12,452 bases of DNA from Nitrososphaeraceae archaeon. Its GTDB lineage: Archaea; Thermoproteota; Nitrososphaeria; Nitrososphaerales; Nitrososphaeraceae. The translations under genes and the position numbers were made by a program. Where the stretch lies: the NCBI GenBank assembly GCA_025936955.1, contig JAICSL010000022.1, positions 1-12,452 on the forward strand, in the 5' to 3' direction. Positions 5,847 to 12,452 of this stretch are shown piece by piece. The notes below the pieces were generated by a model. That model was not told the DNA's origin, ran no database searches, and was given only the letters and a program-made list of their open reading frames with translations. How positions within the stretch are numbered: the first letter of the stretch is position 1; every line of letters begins with the position of its first letter.

Positions 5847-8728
5847 TAATGTTTGCCGCCTCTCTGAATAACTTGATCAATAACCAGCTTTGGTTTGAGA
5901 TATTTTCCTGTATAGCTCTTTTGATTTGTTATAATCTCTTCCGGTGTCCCGGAAGCTACTATTCTACCTCCATCTTTTCCGCCTTCGGGTCCGAGATCTA
6001 TGACCCAATCAGCGCATGCGATGACATCAAGATTATGCTCAATAATTACTACGGTGTTACCCAGCTCAACTAATCTCTCTAACACGAGTAGCAGCTTAGT
6101 TACATCAGCAAAATGGAGCCCCGTTGTTGGTTCGTCGAGTATGTACATTGTTTTTCCAGTATCCCTCCTTGAAAGTTCTGCCGCAATTTTGATCCTTTGA
6201 GCTTCGCCTCCTGAGAATGTCGTGGCCGGCTGTCCAAGATGAACATATCCCAAACCCACGTCAAGAAGAGTACATAATTTTTTACTTATGATTGGAATAT
6301 TAGAAAAGAACTGAGATGCTTCCTCAACAGTCATATCTAATACGTCTGAAATAGTTTTCCCTTTGTATTTTATCTTAAGAGTTTCAGAGTTATAGCGTTT
6401 CCCTTTACACTCATTGCATGTAACATATACATCAGGTAAAAACTGCATTTCAATTTTTCTTACACCTGCTCCTTCACATCCTTCGCATCTACCCTGAGAA
6501 ACATTGAATGAGAATCTACCAGGCTTGTATCCCATCTCTCTTGCTTGAGAAGTTCTTGCAAATAATTCTCTTATAGGACCAAATGAATTAATGTAGGTGG
6601 CAGCGTTTGATCGAGGCGTTCTTCCAATAGGAGACTGGTCAATGCAGATAACTTTATCTATGTTCTCCAGACCAGAAATCTTGCTATGTTTTCCAGGTTG
6701 AACTTTGGAGCCATACAAGATTTTTGAAAGAGCTCTAAATAGGATGTCATTTATCAACGTTGATTTTCCCGATCCGGATACCCCGGTAACGACAACCATA
6801 CAACCAAGAGGGAATTGGACATCGATACCTTTTAGGTTATTTTGCTCTGCCCCATAAACTGATAGCCATTTGCTTGGCGTTCTTCTCTTTTGCTTTCTTT
6901 GGTATGTAAAAACTGATCTCTCTCCACGGAGATATGACCCAGTAATAGAATTCTTGCTAGCCATGATATCTTCTAGCTGACCCTCTGCTACGATTTTTCC
7001 GCCATGAATCCCGGCTCCAGGACCAATGTCTATTATCCAGTCTGAAGTACGTATGACTTCTTCGTCATGTTCAACTACGATTAGTGTATTGTTAAGGTCA
7101 CGTAATTTTTTTAAAGTATCAATTAGTCTATCATTGTCCTTTTGATGTAAACCGATGGTTGGTTCATCTAGTATATAGAGGACCCCTGTCAGATTCGAAC
7201 CAATCTGGGTCGCTAACCTTATTCTTTGAGATTCACCACCTGAGAGAGTGCCTGTCATTCTGTTCAATGATAAATAGTCTAAACCCACATTGCGTAAAAA
7301 TTCTATACGAGAAATGATCTCCTTGAGGATAGTTTTTGCTATGTATTTTTCAGTATCTGATAGATTAACTGAATTAAAGAAAGTATAGCATTCATCAATA
7401 GGCAGATCGCAGATATCCATTATTGACCTTCCATCAATTTTGACAGAAAGTGCCTCTTTACGCAACCTTCTTCCCTTACACTCTTCACATCTACTTTCGA
7501 GCATAAATTGCAGTAGATCTTCTCTCTTTGACTCAGAATCTGTTTGTTTGTAGGTTCGCTCCAAATTTGGGATTACTCCCTCAAAAGAGCTCTTGTATTC
7601 CCATCTGCTATCAGAAGTTGTCGATTGGTATTTATAGTGAATATCCTCGTCAGTACCGTAAAGTATTACTTTGATCTGCTTTTCTGTCATATCTGAAATT
7701 GGCATATAGAGATTAAAGCCAAACCGCTTCCCAACATCACGTAGCATAGAAGTACGAAAAGTAGCGAAATGACCGGACCATGGCTTTACTGCACCATCCA
7801 AAAGACTCTTGGATCTATCAGGAATAATTAGATCTGGATCAAATTCAAGTTTAATACCTAACCCATTACATTGTTTACATGCACCAAATGGAGAGTTAAA
7901 TGAGAAAGTACGAGGTTCGAGTTCACCTATGCTTATACCACAATAAGGACATGCATTTTGTTGGGAATAAAATGTGTCTATCGTACCGTCAGAAACAATT
8001 ATCGTGCCTTTTCCAACTTTCAGCGCTAGCTGAATAGAATCAAATAATCTGCTTTTTTCTTCGGGAAAGACTCTAATCCGATCAACAATGATCTCAATGC
8101 TATGTTTTTTTTGTTTATCAAGTCTAGGATACCTATTGTTTCCATCTTGGCCTACAGGGTCGTCATCTAAATTAATTATTTCACCGTCTAAGCGAATCCT
8201 CGCAAATCCATTTTGCTTTACCTCGTCAAACAGCTTTTCATATGTTCCTTTCTTTGCTTGAATAACAGTCGCGAGTAGGAAAACAGTTTTACCTTCACTC
8301 GAGTGTAAGACAGAATCTGTTATAGCTTCAACAGATTGACTGCTAATTTTTCTATCACATTTAGGACAGAAAGATGTTCCTATCCTAGCATATAACAGTC
8401 TTAGGTAATCATAGATCTCGGTAACTGTACCTACGGTAGAACGAGGATTTCTATTTGTAGTTTTCTGTTGTATTGAAATTGCTGGAGAGAGGCCGTCGAT
8501 AGAATCAACATCTGGCTTGTCCATTAGTTCCAGAAATTGTCTTGCATACGCAGATAAAGATTCGACATAACGTCTTTGGCCTTCAGCATAGATTGTATCG
8601 AATGCAAGTGTTGATTTGCCGGATCCTGATAGACCAGTAACTACAACCAGCTTATTTTTTGGGATTTCAAGATTGAAATTTTTCAGATTATGCTGTCTAG
8701 CGCCTTTTATGATTATCTTGTCATGCAA
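5843..8728 (-). CDS. uvrA: Excinuclease ABC subunit A
   Basis: UvrA is the damage-sensing ATPase dimer that loads UvrB on lesions. The 961 residues match the family length. Two ABC ATPase modules are complete: Walker A at 31-40 and 648-657 (TGLSGSGKST, TGVSGSGKST), signatures LSGGESQR at 495-502 and FSGGEAQR at 838-845, and Walker B with ILDEPT near 519-524 and 863-868. Two CxxC-x19-CxxC zinc modules are present, Cys260/263/284/287 and Cys748/751/771/774. Two further CxxC pairs, 121/124 and 414/417, are also visible. The start is TTG: the frame runs directly from the uvrB stop (TGA TCT TTG), so no other start is available. AGAGGT lies 10 nt before it. The stop overlaps the proposed uvrC start. 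Confidence 0.97.
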   Translation of the reverse strand: MHDKIIIKGARQHNLKNFNLEIPKNKLVVVTGLSGSGKSTLAFDTIYAEGQRRYVESLSAYARQFLELMDKPDVDSIDGLSPAISIQQKTTNRNPRSTVGTVTEIYDYLRLLYARIGTSFCPKCDRKISSQSVEAITDSVLHSSEGKTVFLLATVIQAKKGTYEKLFDEVKQNGFARIRLDGEIINLDDDPVGQDGNNRYPRLDKQKKHSIEIIVDRIRVFPEEKSRLFDSIQLALKVGKGTIIVSDGTIDTFYSQQNACPYCGISIGELEPRTFSFNSPFGACKQCNGLGIKLEFDPDLIIPDRSKSLLDGAVKPWSGHFATFRTSMLRDVGKRFGFNLYMPISDMTEKQIKVILYGTDEDIHYKYQSTTSDSRWEYKSSFEGVIPNLERTYKQTDSESKREDLLQFMLESRCEECKGRRLRKEALSVKIDGRSIMDICDLPIDECYTFFNSVNLSDTEKYIAKTILKEIISRIEFLRNVGLDYLSLNRMTGTLSGGESQRIRLATQIGSNLTGVLYILDEPTIGLHQKDNDRLIDTLKKLRDLNNTLIVVEHDEEVIRTSDWIIDIGPGAGIHGGKIVAEGQLEDIMASKNSITGSYLRGERSVFTYQRKQKRRTPSKWLSVYGAEQNNLKGIDVQFPLGCMVVVTGVSGSGKSTLINDILFRALSKILYGSKVQPGKHSKISGLENIDKVICIDQSPIGRTPRSNAATYINSFGPIRELFARTSQAREMGYKPGRFSFNVSQGRCEGCEGAGVRKIEMQFLPDVYVTCNECKGKRYNSETLKIKYKGKTISDVLDMTVEEASQFFSNIPIISKKLCTLLDVGLGYVHLGQPATTFSGGEAQRIKIAAELSRRDTGKTMYILDEPTTGLHFADVTKLLLVLERLVELGNTVVIIEHNLDVIACADWVIDLGPEGGKDGGRIVASGTPEEIITNQKSYTGKYLKPKLVIDQVIQRGGKHY

Positions 8729-8731
8729 AGA

Positions 8732-10711
8732 TCATAAAACCTCTGAGAGAATCGGTTCTCCAAGACTCTTTTTAATCTTATTCAGTTTTTCCCTAAAATG
8801 TATTGCATTTTCGAAATCTAAATCTTCCGCATAGCGTTTCATAGACTCTTCTGTTTCGTCGGCTAGCTTCAAGAGGTCAATTCTAGTCATAGATTTTATC
8901 TCGGCTGAAAATGTTTCGGTACTAGATTGTTTTTCAGGTATATCTTTTATTATGGACTTTGGTGTTATCTTATTCTTTATATTATAATCAGTCTGTTTTT
9001 TCCTTCTTCTCTCCGTTTCTGCTATTGCACTCTTTATAGAGTCAGTAAGTTGGTCTGCATACATTATTACCTTCCCGTCGATATTTCTGGCTGCGCGTCC
9101 ATAAGTCTGAATCAGGCTTGTATTATTGCGCAGAAACCCTTCCTTGTCGGCATCCAAGATTGCAACCAATGAAACCTCTGGAATATCCAAACCTTCTCTT
9201 AAAAGATTTATACCAACTAACACATCGAATTCCCCAATCCGCAGCTGGCGTATAATTTCTGTTCTTTCTAGTCCCTCTATCTCTGAATGCATATAACGCA
9301 CTCTGATATGATTTCTCGAAAGAAAATCCGCAAGATCTTCAGCCATTCGTTTTGTAAGGGTTGTAACGAGGATTCTCTGGTTAATTTTTGCTCTAATAGA
9401 AATCTCATTTATAAGGTCTTCAATTTGTCCGTTGATCGGCCTCATTTCTACCTTAGGATCTACCAATCCCGTGGGTCTAACCAATTGTTCTACTACCTGC
9501 AAGCTAGTCTTGAGTTCGTAGCTTGCTGGAGTTGCAGAAACAAATATTGCTTTTTGTAAATATTTCTCGCATTCTTCAAATTTTAGCGGACGATTGTCGA
9601 AAGCACTAGGCAGCCTAAACCCATAATCAACAAGATTTTTTTTCCTTGAATAATCTCCATGAAACATCCCACGTAGCTGAGGAATTGTAACATGTGACTC
9701 ATCAATTACGACCAGATAATCTTCGCCAAGAAAATCTAATAGACAACTGGGTGCTTGTCCAGGGAGTCTGCCATCCAGATGACGAGAATAGTTTTCAATG
9801 CCTGCACAATATCCCAATTCTTTTATCATTTCTAGGTCATATCTTGTACGGGAAGCAAGTCTTTGTTTTTCTAGTTCGCCTGACAGATGTGGAAGCCATT
9901 GGTTTAATTCAGCATTTATAGATTCTACTGCATTGGATCTTGAATTCTCACCAATTACATAATGTTTTGCAGGAAAGATCTTTATCGATTTGACATCTCT
10001 TAGCTTATTCATGGTCACTTGATTATGAATAGTTATTTTTTCCACTTGATCTCCAAACAATAACAAACGAATTATTTCATCAGAATATCCTGGAATAATA
10101 TCAATAACATCCCCTTTTACCCTAAAACTTCCCGGCGATAGAGAGATATCGTTTCTTTCATAGCGTGATTGTATCAACTCCTGAATTAACATTCTTCTAT
10201 TAGTTTTCCTTTCAGTATTTATCGTAATTGAATTTCGTTCCCATTCTTGAGGAGACCCGAGTGAATATATGCATGAAACGGTAGAAACAATTACTGTAGG
10301 TTCACCAGACATCAGCATGGCAGTAGCTTCTAGTCTCATTTTTTCGATTTTTTCATTTACTTGTGTATCTTTTTCGATATATGTATCAGTCTGAGGAAGA
10401 TAACTTTCAGGTTGATAGTAGTCATAAAAGCTTACAAAATAGCCAACATTATCGTAAGGAAAAAATTCCTTAAATTCAGAGTAAAGTTGAGCAGCCAAAG
10501 TTTTATTAGGTGAAATTATGAGGCAATTTCTGTTTATTTTTGCAATGACATTTGCTATTGTAAACGTTTTACCACTCCCTGTGACTCCTAGTAATGTCTG
10601 TCGACCTTTTTTTGATAGGAATCCTTTCACCAGTTTCTTAATAGCCAGCGGCTGGTCACCTCTAGGAGAGAATTTATTTGAGAGCTTAAAATGTCTCGCT
10701 GGTATTTGCAT
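8732..10711 (-). CDS. uvrB: Excinuclease ABC subunit B
   Basis: UvrB is the helicase-fold subunit that verifies damage after UvrA loads it and then recruits UvrC. The 659 residues show Walker A GVTGSGKT at 42-49, the aromatic beta-hairpin around YDYYQPESYLPQTDTY (97-111) that threads between the strands, the DESH box at 337-340, SATP at 392-395, and helicase motifs V and VI (REGLDIPEVS at 505-514 and QTYGRAARN at 535-543). A C-terminal UVR helix pair at about 618-650 can pair with the UVR segment of UvrC. It is the first gene of the operon. The ATG is only about 27 nt from the centre of a TATA box, which suggests a leaderless or nearly leaderless mRNA. No truncation or odd residue is seen. 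The family in mesophilic archaea is generally thought to come from bacteria. Confidence 0.97.
   Translation of the reverse strand: MQIPARHFKLSNKFSPRGDQPLAIKKLVKGFLSKKGRQTLLGVTGSGKTFTIANVIAKINRNCLIISPNKTLAAQLYSEFKEFFPYDNVGYFVSFYDYYQPESYLPQTDTYIEKDTQVNEKIEKMRLEATAMLMSGEPTVIVSTVSCIYSLGSPQEWERNSITINTERKTNRRMLIQELIQSRYERNDISLSPGSFRVKGDVIDIIPGYSDEIIRLLLFGDQVEKITIHNQVTMNKLRDVKSIKIFPAKHYVIGENSRSNAVESINAELNQWLPHLSGELEKQRLASRTRYDLEMIKELGYCAGIENYSRHLDGRLPGQAPSCLLDFLGEDYLVVIDESHVTIPQLRGMFHGDYSRKKNLVDYGFRLPSAFDNRPLKFEECEKYLQKAIFVSATPASYELKTSLQVVEQLVRPTGLVDPKVEMRPINGQIEDLINEISIRAKINQRILVTTLTKRMAEDLADFLSRNHIRVRYMHSEIEGLERTEIIRQLRIGEFDVLVGINLLREGLDIPEVSLVAILDADKEGFLRNNTSLIQTYGRAARNIDGKVIMYADQLTDSIKSAIAETERRRKKQTDYNIKNKITPKSIIKDIPEKQSSTETFSAEIKSMTRIDLLKLADETEESMKRYAEDLDFENAIHFREKLNKIKKSLGEPILSEVL
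8739..8744 (-). promoter_or_regulatory. Ribosome binding site for uvrA
   Basis: AGAGGT on the minus strand, within the last codons of uvrB, lies 10 nt before the TTG start of uvrA. It supports internal initiation in the operon mRNA from a weak start codon. Confidence 0.45.
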
Positions 10712-10734
10712 TGATTAAGGATTTACAAAATAGA

Positions 10735-10744
10735 CTTATATTAG
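10735..10744 (-). promoter_or_regulatory. TATA box of the uvrBAC operon
   Basis: On the minus strand CTAATATAAG is centred about 28 nt before the uvrB ATG. At the usual archaeal spacing, transcription would begin at or within a few bases of the ATG, giving a leaderless mRNA. That agrees with the lack of a ribosome site before uvrB. Confidence 0.55.
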
Positions 10745-10751
10745 TACTCAG

Positions 10752-10769
10752 AGGAATCATTTTATTCCT
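10752..10769. repeat. AGGAAT-N6-ATTCCT inverted repeat upstream of the uvrB promoter
   Basis: Perfect 6-bp arms flank a 6-nt spacer, ending 8 nt upstream of the uvrB TATA box. The position suits an activator or repressor site. No regulator is known to me from the sequence, so the role is a guess. Confidence 0.35.
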
Positions 10770-10953
10770 TTCACTTACACCATTTACCTTTTGAGCAGAT
10801 TATCTTATGTCAGAATCAAATTGTACTGATAATTAGATCTAAGTCAGCGATTTTCTTTGCATATGTGATCTAAATTTACTAGCATACTAAATTTTGTGTG
10901 AACAGATTAATACGGTGAGTAGCGTAATCACTTAGAGTAACGCCTGAAAGCAA

Positions 10954-10963
10954 TTAAATAAAA
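10954..10963 (+). promoter_or_regulatory. Possible TATA box of the HD-domain gene
   Basis: TTAAATAAAA would place transcription near 10984 and give a leader of about 34 nt. The motif is weak in such AT-rich DNA. A TTTATTAATATAT stretch nearer the ATG is too close to serve this start. Confidence 0.25.
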
Positions 10964-10969
10964 TTACGG

Positions 10970-10987
10970 TTTACTCATAACAGTAAA
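10970..10987. repeat. TTTACT-N6-AGTAAA inverted repeat before the HD-domain gene
   Basis: Perfect 6-bp arms flank a 6-nt spacer, 31-48 nt before the ATG at 11018. It would overlap the likely transcription start if the 10954 box is used, where a repressor could act. Chance is possible. Confidence 0.3.
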
Positions 10988-11017
10988 TTTTTTCTGTAAC
11001 TCCTTTATTAATATATT

Positions 11018-11731
11018 ATGGGCATACAAGAATATGGGGTTAGTAAGGAGAATTTTCTAAAATATATAAGCGAACAAGCAAAATTACGAATCGATGATTA
11101 TCTATTGAGCGCTATTGAGGTTGCTGAAGAAGTACACTCGGGTTTGAAACGTGAAGACGGCTTTTCTTCCTTTCTTGAAACTCATATCTGGCCTGTGACG
11201 ATTGACGTTGTTAAACATTACAAATTGATGAATCGCAATATTACAAGTGTTGAGATTGCGTCTGCTATCTTACATGATATATTAGAAGATAATGATAGAA
11301 TTCTTGACTGGTATCAGACCAAATCATACGGCTTTGAGGCTTATCTCCATTATCGATTCGGAAAAAGAATTTATGAAATTGCTACTCAACTGAAAGTGCG
11401 TCCTATGGAAAATTATCCCGGTTTTAATGCTGAAGAACGTGAACTAAATAGATTCCAAGAATATCGCGATATCCTTACGAATGCAGAGTACGACATCAAG
11501 ACTATCAAATTATCTGACAGAATAAATAATATGCGGTTTATCATCGATAGAACACAACTGACTGCTCATGCCATGTTTGATAAAACCAAGCGCTATTTGA
11601 GGGAGTCTGAGGATTTTTATCTTTGTTATACCATGCTCCCACCCAAAATGCCTGATTACTACAGGACTTTACGAAAGGCGTACGAAGAATTGCGATCTAT
11701 TTATTATAGACAAATTTTTAAATCAGATTAA
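11018..11731 (+). CDS. HD-domain phosphohydrolase of the SpoT/MESH1 (alarmone hydrolase) type
   Basis: The 237-residue protein carries the HD signature of RelA/SpoT hydrolase domains. Visible matches are AxxxHxGxxR near 36-45, His56 in THIWPV (usually HPxxV), LHDILED with His86, Asp87, Glu90 and Asp91, and IKLSDRINNMR with Asp167. These equal the metal ligands and catalytic ED pair of MESH1 and SpoT, which remove the 3' diphosphate of (p)ppGpp or, for metazoan MESH1, act on NADPH. No synthetase, TGS or ACT domain is present, so it is a stand-alone hydrolase. It is longer than MESH1 (about 180 residues), with extra helix-like, Tyr- and Arg-rich sequence at the C-terminus. No signal peptide or membrane segment is seen, so it is probably cytosolic. 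The true substrate is unknown; another nucleotide is possible. It is divergent from uvrB. Confidence 0.75.
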   Translation: MGIQEYGVSKENFLKYISEQAKLRIDDYLLSAIEVAEEVHSGLKREDGFSSFLETHIWPVTIDVVKHYKLMNRNITSVEIASAILHDILEDNDRILDWYQTKSYGFEAYLHYRFGKRIYEIATQLKVRPMENYPGFNAEERELNRFQEYRDILTNAEYDIKTIKLSDRINNMRFIIDRTQLTAHAMFDKTKRYLRESEDFYLCYTMLPPKMPDYYRTLRKAYEELRSIYYRQIFKSD

Positions 11732-11747
11732 GGTAATCCCTTGCAAT

Positions 11748-11761
11748 TTCTACTAGTAGAA
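11748..11761. repeat. Perfect 14-nt palindrome after the HD-domain gene
   Basis: TTCTACTAGTAGAA reads the same on both strands and lies 16 nt after the HD gene stop. No T-run follows. It could be an operator or an mRNA-end hairpin with a minimal loop. The remaining gap to 11972 holds no ORF or RNA gene that I recognise. Confidence 0.4.
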
Positions 11762-11943
11762 GCAAAGCAAATAATATTAAATCTTATCAGAAAACAAACG
11801 AATATTTCATTATGTTGATTGATGGGATCTATTGAGTGAACGTTGGTTTCTGCATAGTTGTTGTCTTAGGGTTAGAACCATTGTGATATCTTTTCCCCAG
11901 ATTTCATTGATTACTTAGCAACAAAGATTTGATGCGTAAAGCA

Positions 11944-11950
11944 TTTTAAA
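11944..11950 (+). promoter_or_regulatory. Candidate TATA box of the ETF beta gene
   Basis: TTTTAAA is centred 26 nt before the ATG at 11973, the spacing of an archaeal leaderless promoter. This conflicts with the ribosome site at 11961-11965, which would then lie outside the mRNA, so an upstream promoter is also possible. Confidence 0.3.
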
Positions 11951-11960
11951 GCTATTATAT

Positions 11961-11965
11961 GGTGA
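11961..11965 (+). promoter_or_regulatory. Shine-Dalgarno site of the ETF beta gene
   Basis: GGTGA pairs with the archaeal anti-SD and stands 7 nt before the ATG at 11973. It lies within a four-codon frame (ATG GTG AAG AGA TAA, 11959-11973) whose stop overlaps the ATG as TAATG. Confidence 0.45.
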
Positions 11966-11972
11966 AGAGATA

Positions 11973-12452
11973 ATGGTTTCAATCAACGTTGCTGTGATAG
12001 TTAAGCTTGAACCTGATTTCTCAGAGGGCAATGTAAGTTATAACGCGGACGGCACTTTAAATAGAGCCGAAACCAAGAGTATTCTTGGACCTCACAGCGC
12101 CGTAGCAACAAGTGCAGCATTCTATGCCAAGGTCAAATACGACGCTCATATTTCGATAAGTACAATGGGTCCTCCTATCGCAGATTTGGCTTTACAGCAA
12201 GCTCAATTCCTTTCTGACGCAGAAGAATTGCACCTCTATAGTGATAGGATTTTTGCAGGTGCCGATACCCTGGCAACTGCTGAGGTTTTGAAAACCGGGA
12301 TACACAAGATGGACCAAAAAATGGATATTGTATTTTCTGGTCATCGAGCATCCGATGGAGAAACTGGCCAGACAGGTCCTCAGACTGCATGGAAGTTAGG
12401 TTACACTTTCCTAGGAAATGTAATTGATTATGATGTTGATGTAAAATCGAAA
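11973..12452 (+). CDS. etfB: Electron transfer flavoprotein, beta subunit (5' part, runs off the window)
   Basis: The first 160 residues of an EtfB/FixA-type protein are visible and the frame is open at the window end. EtfB with EtfA forms a soluble FAD (and AMP or second FAD) carrier that moves electrons between flavin dehydrogenases and an ETF:quinone oxidoreductase. The N-terminus, INVAVIVKLEPD, matches the family's first strand. The conserved nucleotide-binding part is clear: GADTLATAEVL at about 94-104, then DIVFSGHRASDGETGQTGP at about 117-135. The segment around residues 28-45, usually NPxDxxALExA, is divergent here (NRAETKSILGPHS). Whether this ETF is bifurcating cannot be told from the fragment. 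etfA, if linked, would lie to the right. Confidence 0.85.
   Translation, partial: MVSINVAVIVKLEPDFSEGNVSYNADGTLNRAETKSILGPHSAVATSAAFYAKVKYDAHISISTMGPPIADLALQQAQFLSDAEELHLYSDRIFAGADTLATAEVLKTGIHKMDQKMDIVFSGHRASDGETGQTGPQTAWKLGYTFLGNVIDYDVDVKSK

Larger units (their letters stand above)
10712..11017. other. 306-bp divergent intergenic region (uvrB / HD gene)
   Basis: This gap holds the promoters of two divergent genes. Visible elements are the uvrB TATA box (10735-10744), an inverted repeat just upstream of it (10752-10769), a 10-nt palindrome TTAGATCTAA (10833-10842) whose GATCTAA half recurs at 10867-10873, a possible TATA box for the HD gene (10954-10963) and a second inverted repeat (10970-10987). 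I see no tRNA, box C/D motif or convincing small ORF. Confidence 0.6.

Noticed and set aside
8616..10718. Plus-strand open frames opposite uvrB and uvrA
   Set aside because: They are short, have no recognisable domains and lie opposite fully conserved genes.
10833..10873. GATCTAA direct repeat with the TTAGATCTAA palindrome as an operator pair
   Set aside because: The units are only 7 bp and are distant from both promoters, so chance explains them well.
12175..12390. Minus-strand open frame opposite etfB
   Set aside because: It overlaps conserved EtfB sequence, including the GADTLATAEVL and DGETGQTGP motifs, and resembles no family.

Overview
The window looks archaeal, most likely from an AT-rich Nitrososphaeria (Thaumarchaeota) genome. 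This is inference: there is no rRNA or other marker gene. The signs are archaeal TATA-box promoters (clear ones before cbiA and uvrB), a probable leaderless start for uvrB, weak Shine-Dalgarno sites, TTG starts for two core genes, and an aerobic-archaeon gene set (purL, purF, cbiA, bacterial-type uvrBAC, ETF). All recognisable genes are housekeeping. There are no insertion sequences, phage genes, CRISPR arrays, tRNAs or rRNAs.

Layout. Positions 2-790 (+) hold the 3' end of purL. After a 229-bp gap comes complete purF (1020-2462, +). These are two enzymes of de novo purine synthesis. Convergent to purF is cbiA (2547-3929, -), the cobyrinate a,c-diamide synthase of cobalamin synthesis, with its own promoter and a TTG start. 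Positions 4182-10711 (-) form a compact nucleotide-excision-repair operon, uvrB-uvrA-uvrC, read right to left from a leaderless-type promoter near 10740. uvrA follows uvrB after a single codon in the same frame; uvrC follows uvrA so closely that its N-terminus overlaps or abuts the uvrA stop. A 306-bp divergent intergenic region separates uvrB from an HD-domain protein resembling SpoT/MESH1 alarmone hydrolases (11018-11731, +). A 241-bp gap then leads to the 5' part of an electron-transfer flavoprotein beta subunit (11973 to the window end, +).

Function. UvrA and UvrB find and verify bulky lesions and UvrC makes the two incisions, so the three-gene operon is a complete damage-recognition and incision module. 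The neighbouring genes have no evident link to it.

Most notable points. (1) uvrC has no ATG, GTG or TTG in frame between the preceding stop and an ATG that lies inside the GIY-YIG domain. Conserved sequence continues upstream of that ATG, which points to a non-canonical start such as a CTG overlapping the uvrA stop. (2) The same UvrC ends without the usual C-terminal helix-hairpin-helix domain. (3) A stand-alone SpoT-like hydrolase domain sits in an apparently archaeal genome. (4) A 9-bp perfect inverted repeat lies between the uvrBAC operon and the cbiA promoter. I see no convincing new multi-gene system here.
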